Below, in pieces: positions 61,928 to 64,000 of a stretch of 64,000 nucleotides of DNA. How positions within the stretch are numbered: the stretch's first letter is position 1; every line of letters begins with the position of its first letter. The position numbers were made by a program, and so were the translations under genes. Origin of the DNA: Chitinophagaceae bacterium (lineage in GTDB: Bacteria; Bacteroidota; Bacteroidia; Chitinophagales; Chitinophagaceae); assembly GCA_016710745.1 (NCBI GenBank), contig JADJVB010000005.1, positions 434,001-498,000 on the forward strand, read 5' to 3'. The notes below the pieces were generated by a model. It did no database searches. It was given only the letters and a program-made list of their open reading frames with translations, and was not told the DNA's origin.

Positions 61928-64000
61928 TTATTCGGTCCTTAAACTTTTAACGGGATTGGCTATTGCTGCTTTAATGGCCTGAAAGCTGACCGTGATCAAA
62001 GCGATCAACAATGCTGCCAGTCCGGCCATCACAAATATCCATACGCTGATATTGATCCGGTATTCAAAATCACGGATCCATTTATTCATGGCCCACCAGG
62101 CCACCGGGAAAGCAATCACCGCGGCAACCATCACCAGTAGTAAAAAATCTTTCGACAGCAGGGTAACCACATTACCAACCGAAGCCCCAAGCACTTTACG
62201 GATGCCTATTTCTTTGGTACGCTGTTCGGCCATATACGTAACCAGGCCAAATAAACCCAGGCAGGCGATAAATACAGCCAGTATGGCAAATACAATGGCA
62301 ATGGTACCTGCACGTTGTTCACTGCGATACATATCATCAAATGATTCGTCCAGGAAACGATAGCTGAACGGCATCCCCGGCGCTAAGGTTTTCCATTTGT
62401 TTTCGATCTGCGATACCAAACCCTTTGTGTCTGCAGCGGTTACTTTAAAAGAAGCGATATCGCCCCTGGTGCCAAGACGCATACAAAGTGGTCCCAATTT
62501 CTGCTTCAAAGATTCAAAATGAAAATCTTTTATCACGCCGATTATCTGGAGCGGGGCTAGCTCTTTATAGCCGGTATTATCAAACGGCGCATATAACATC
62601 TTCCCAACAGGCTCATCAAAACCCAATAATTTGGCCGTTGTCTCGGTGATCAAAATGGCGCTTGAATCGCCACCAAAATCTTTCGAAAAATTCCTTCCCG
62701 CAGCCATTTCCATACCCATGGTGGTAATATAGTCATAGTCTACCCGCCAGGTCTGCATGTTGATAGAACTGGCCGTAGTCATCACCGCTTCTTTTGAAAA
62801 CGTATTATTGCTGTGGGATGAATTATCAACCGGCAGGTAAGAACTTATTGTACCAGAGCTTACGCCGGGCATGGCCAGCACTTCATTCTTAAATGCCTGT
62901 ATATTCTTATTAAGTGCCCTTGTGCCATCAATGATCAGCACCTGGTCTTTGTTAAATCCCAGTTTTTTGGTTTGTATGTAGCGTAGCTGACTGAAGACAA
63001 CAATAGTACCTATGATCAACATGATCGACGTGGCAAACTGGAATATCACCAATACATTGCGGAGATTACTTTTTCTGAATCCGGCATTGGTATTTCCCTT
63101 TAACACCTTGATGGGCTTAAAAGCCGAAAGATACAGTGCCGGGTAACTTCCCGCCAGCAAGCCTACAATAAATGGCAGCAGGATAAGAAAAGGTAATATT
63201 TTAGCGCCCAGCAGATCTCTTATTGAAAGTGATTTCGCAGCTACGTCGTTAAACAGCGGTAGTATAAAAAAAGCGATCAGTATGGCGATGAGCAGTGAAA
63301 TAGCGGCGGTAACCGTAGATTCAACAAGGAACTGGGCAATCAATGTTTTCCGCTCGGTACCCAATACTTTCCGTATGCCTACTTCCTTGGCACGTTTGGC
63401 ACTGCGGGCCGTGCTCAGGTTCATGAAATTGATACAGGCCAAAATAAGTATGAAAAGGGCTACGGCCGAAAATATATATACATACTGGATATTTCCGGAA
63501 GGGGTGAGCTCAAAAGCATAATCGCTGTATAAATGGATCTTTGTTATCGGCATCAGGGAATATTCGAGTTTATTCCCGCTTTTCCTGAACTCCTCCATGC
63601 TGGCTATTTTAATAAATTGCTGTGCAAAGGGCAACACGTATTTATCTATATACGTGGGAAAGTTTTTTTCAAATGCCTTATAATCGGTTCCTGGTTTTAA
63701 CAGGAGATAGGTATTAAAATTATGACTGGTAAAATCTCCCCAACGGTAGTCCACATTTTTCATGGAAAACAGGAAATCAAATTTGAAATGTGAATTGTCG
63801 GGAATATCTTTTATTACGGCTGTGATCTTGAAAGGGGTGGTTGTTTCACCGTTTTTTACGTCAATATTCTTTCCCAAAACGGATACCGCATCCTGCGGAA
63901 AATATTTTTTTGCCGTTGATTCGGTGATCACCACGGTATTGGGTTGATTCAGGGCAGTGCGGGTATCGCCCTCAATAGCCGGAAGCGTAAACACAGTAAA
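61928..64000 (-). CDS. FtsX/MacB-type ABC permease (permease 1, start outside window)
   Basis: At least 690 residues; the frame runs open to the right edge, so the start and the first helix are missing. Visible parts match the other permeases: FTLPAIEGDTRTALNQPNTV, the first FtsX coupling helix ARSAKRAKEVGIRKVLGT, and the C-terminal EQRTKEIGIRKVLGASVGN and ANPVKSLRTE end. Only 10 bp separate its stop from the next permease start. Full length would be about 790-800 residues by comparison. Confidence 0.93.
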   Translation of the reverse strand, partial: FTVFTLPAIEGDTRTALNQPNTVVITESTAKKYFPQDAVSVLGKNIDVKNGETTTPFKITAVIKDIPDNSHFKFDFLFSMKNVDYRWGDFTSHNFNTYLLLKPGTDYKAFEKNFPTYIDKYVLPFAQQFIKIASMEEFRKSGNKLEYSLMPITKIHLYSDYAFELTPSGNIQYVYIFSAVALFILILACINFMNLSTARSAKRAKEVGIRKVLGTERKTLIAQFLVESTVTAAISLLIAILIAFFILPLFNDVAAKSLSIRDLLGAKILPFLILLPFIVGLLAGSYPALYLSAFKPIKVLKGNTNAGFRKSNLRNVLVIFQFATSIMLIIGTIVVFSQLRYIQTKKLGFNKDQVLIIDGTRALNKNIQAFKNEVLAMPGVSSGTISSYLPVDNSSHSNNTFSKEAVMTTASSINMQTWRVDYDYITTMGMEMAAGRNFSKDFGGDSSAILITETTAKLLGFDEPVGKMLYAPFDNTGYKELAPLQIIGVIKDFHFESLKQKLGPLCMRLGTRGDIASFKVTAADTKGLVSQIENKWKTLAPGMPFSYRFLDESFDDMYRSEQRAGTIAIVFAILAVFIACLGLFGLVTYMAEQRTKEIGIRKVLGASVGNVVTLLSKDFLLLVMVAAVIAFPVAWWAMNKWIRDFEYRINISVWIFVMAGLAALLIALITVSFQAIKAAIANPVKSLRTE

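Overview
This 64 kb window comes from a member of the Bacteroidota, most likely the Chitinophagaceae or a close relative. The evidence is a giant SprB-repeat protein with a gliding-type (type B) C-terminal domain, a SprE/PorW-like T9SS protein, several TonB/porin-type outer-membrane proteins, FtsX-type tandem permeases, weak ribosome-binding sites and candidate TAnnTTTG-type -7 boxes. No rRNA, tRNA or CRISPR array was seen. The window cuts a gene at each end (DUF1761 at left, an ABC permease at right).

Layout. 0-7 kb: a secreted HExxH protein, an AraC regulator, an NTF2-like protein, a CocE-type hydrolase and a GH20 hexosaminidase that carries a frameshift. 7.1-8.2 kb: a REP-associated (Y1/HUH) transposase element followed directly by an internally deleted copy of its own ends. 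8.3-12 kb: a 1233-residue repeat adhesin for T9SS export. 12.1-17.2 kb: a compact, poorly described cluster of a PGM1-like ATP-grasp ligase (divergent), a class I glutamine amidotransferase, a second ATP-grasp-like protein and a CHAD-like helical protein. This is my best candidate for an undescribed pathway. 17.3-22.4 kb: metal handling (outer-membrane MetA-like protein behind a 14-bp palindrome, TlpA-like thioredoxin, TonB receptor with a fused heavy-metal domain, HMA-HMBD protein, HYC_CC_PP protein). 22.5-28.6 kb: porin, purine nucleoside phosphorylase, sucC, two GNAT enzymes, SprT-like protein. 28.6-35.4 kb: cell-envelope block with bactofilin, two small membrane proteins, SprE/PorW and PBP1A. 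35.4-40.3 kb: relict transposase element, OmpA/TSP3 protein, RlpA, L,D-transpeptidase, DinB-like protein. 40.3-47.6 kb: aromatic amino-acid operon on the minus strand (aminotransferase, tyrA, GNAT, DAHP synthase-chorismate mutase, aroB, aroA, aroC), interrupted by a 43-bp tandem-repeat array. 48-50 kb: small lipoprotein, then an ECF sigma factor overlapping a membrane-anchored serine protease. 50-55 kb: nucleotidyltransferase (frameshifted), PLP enzyme, lipB, RluA-type synthase. 55-64 kb: TolC, one ABC ATPase and three tandem FtsX-type permeases.

Cross-cutting signals. Three long genes (GH20, aminotransferase, nucleotidyltransferase) and two candidate small genes are each broken by one base, mostly at or beside short homopolymers. 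This looks more like assembly error than decay and should be checked first. Four intergenic loci carry 7-bp periodic repeats of two sequence families (TTAGCGG-like and ATCCAGT-like). Three further repeat/hairpin systems (around 7.1-8.2, 35.6-35.8 and 44.9-45.1 kb) look like products of REP/RAYT-type elements.
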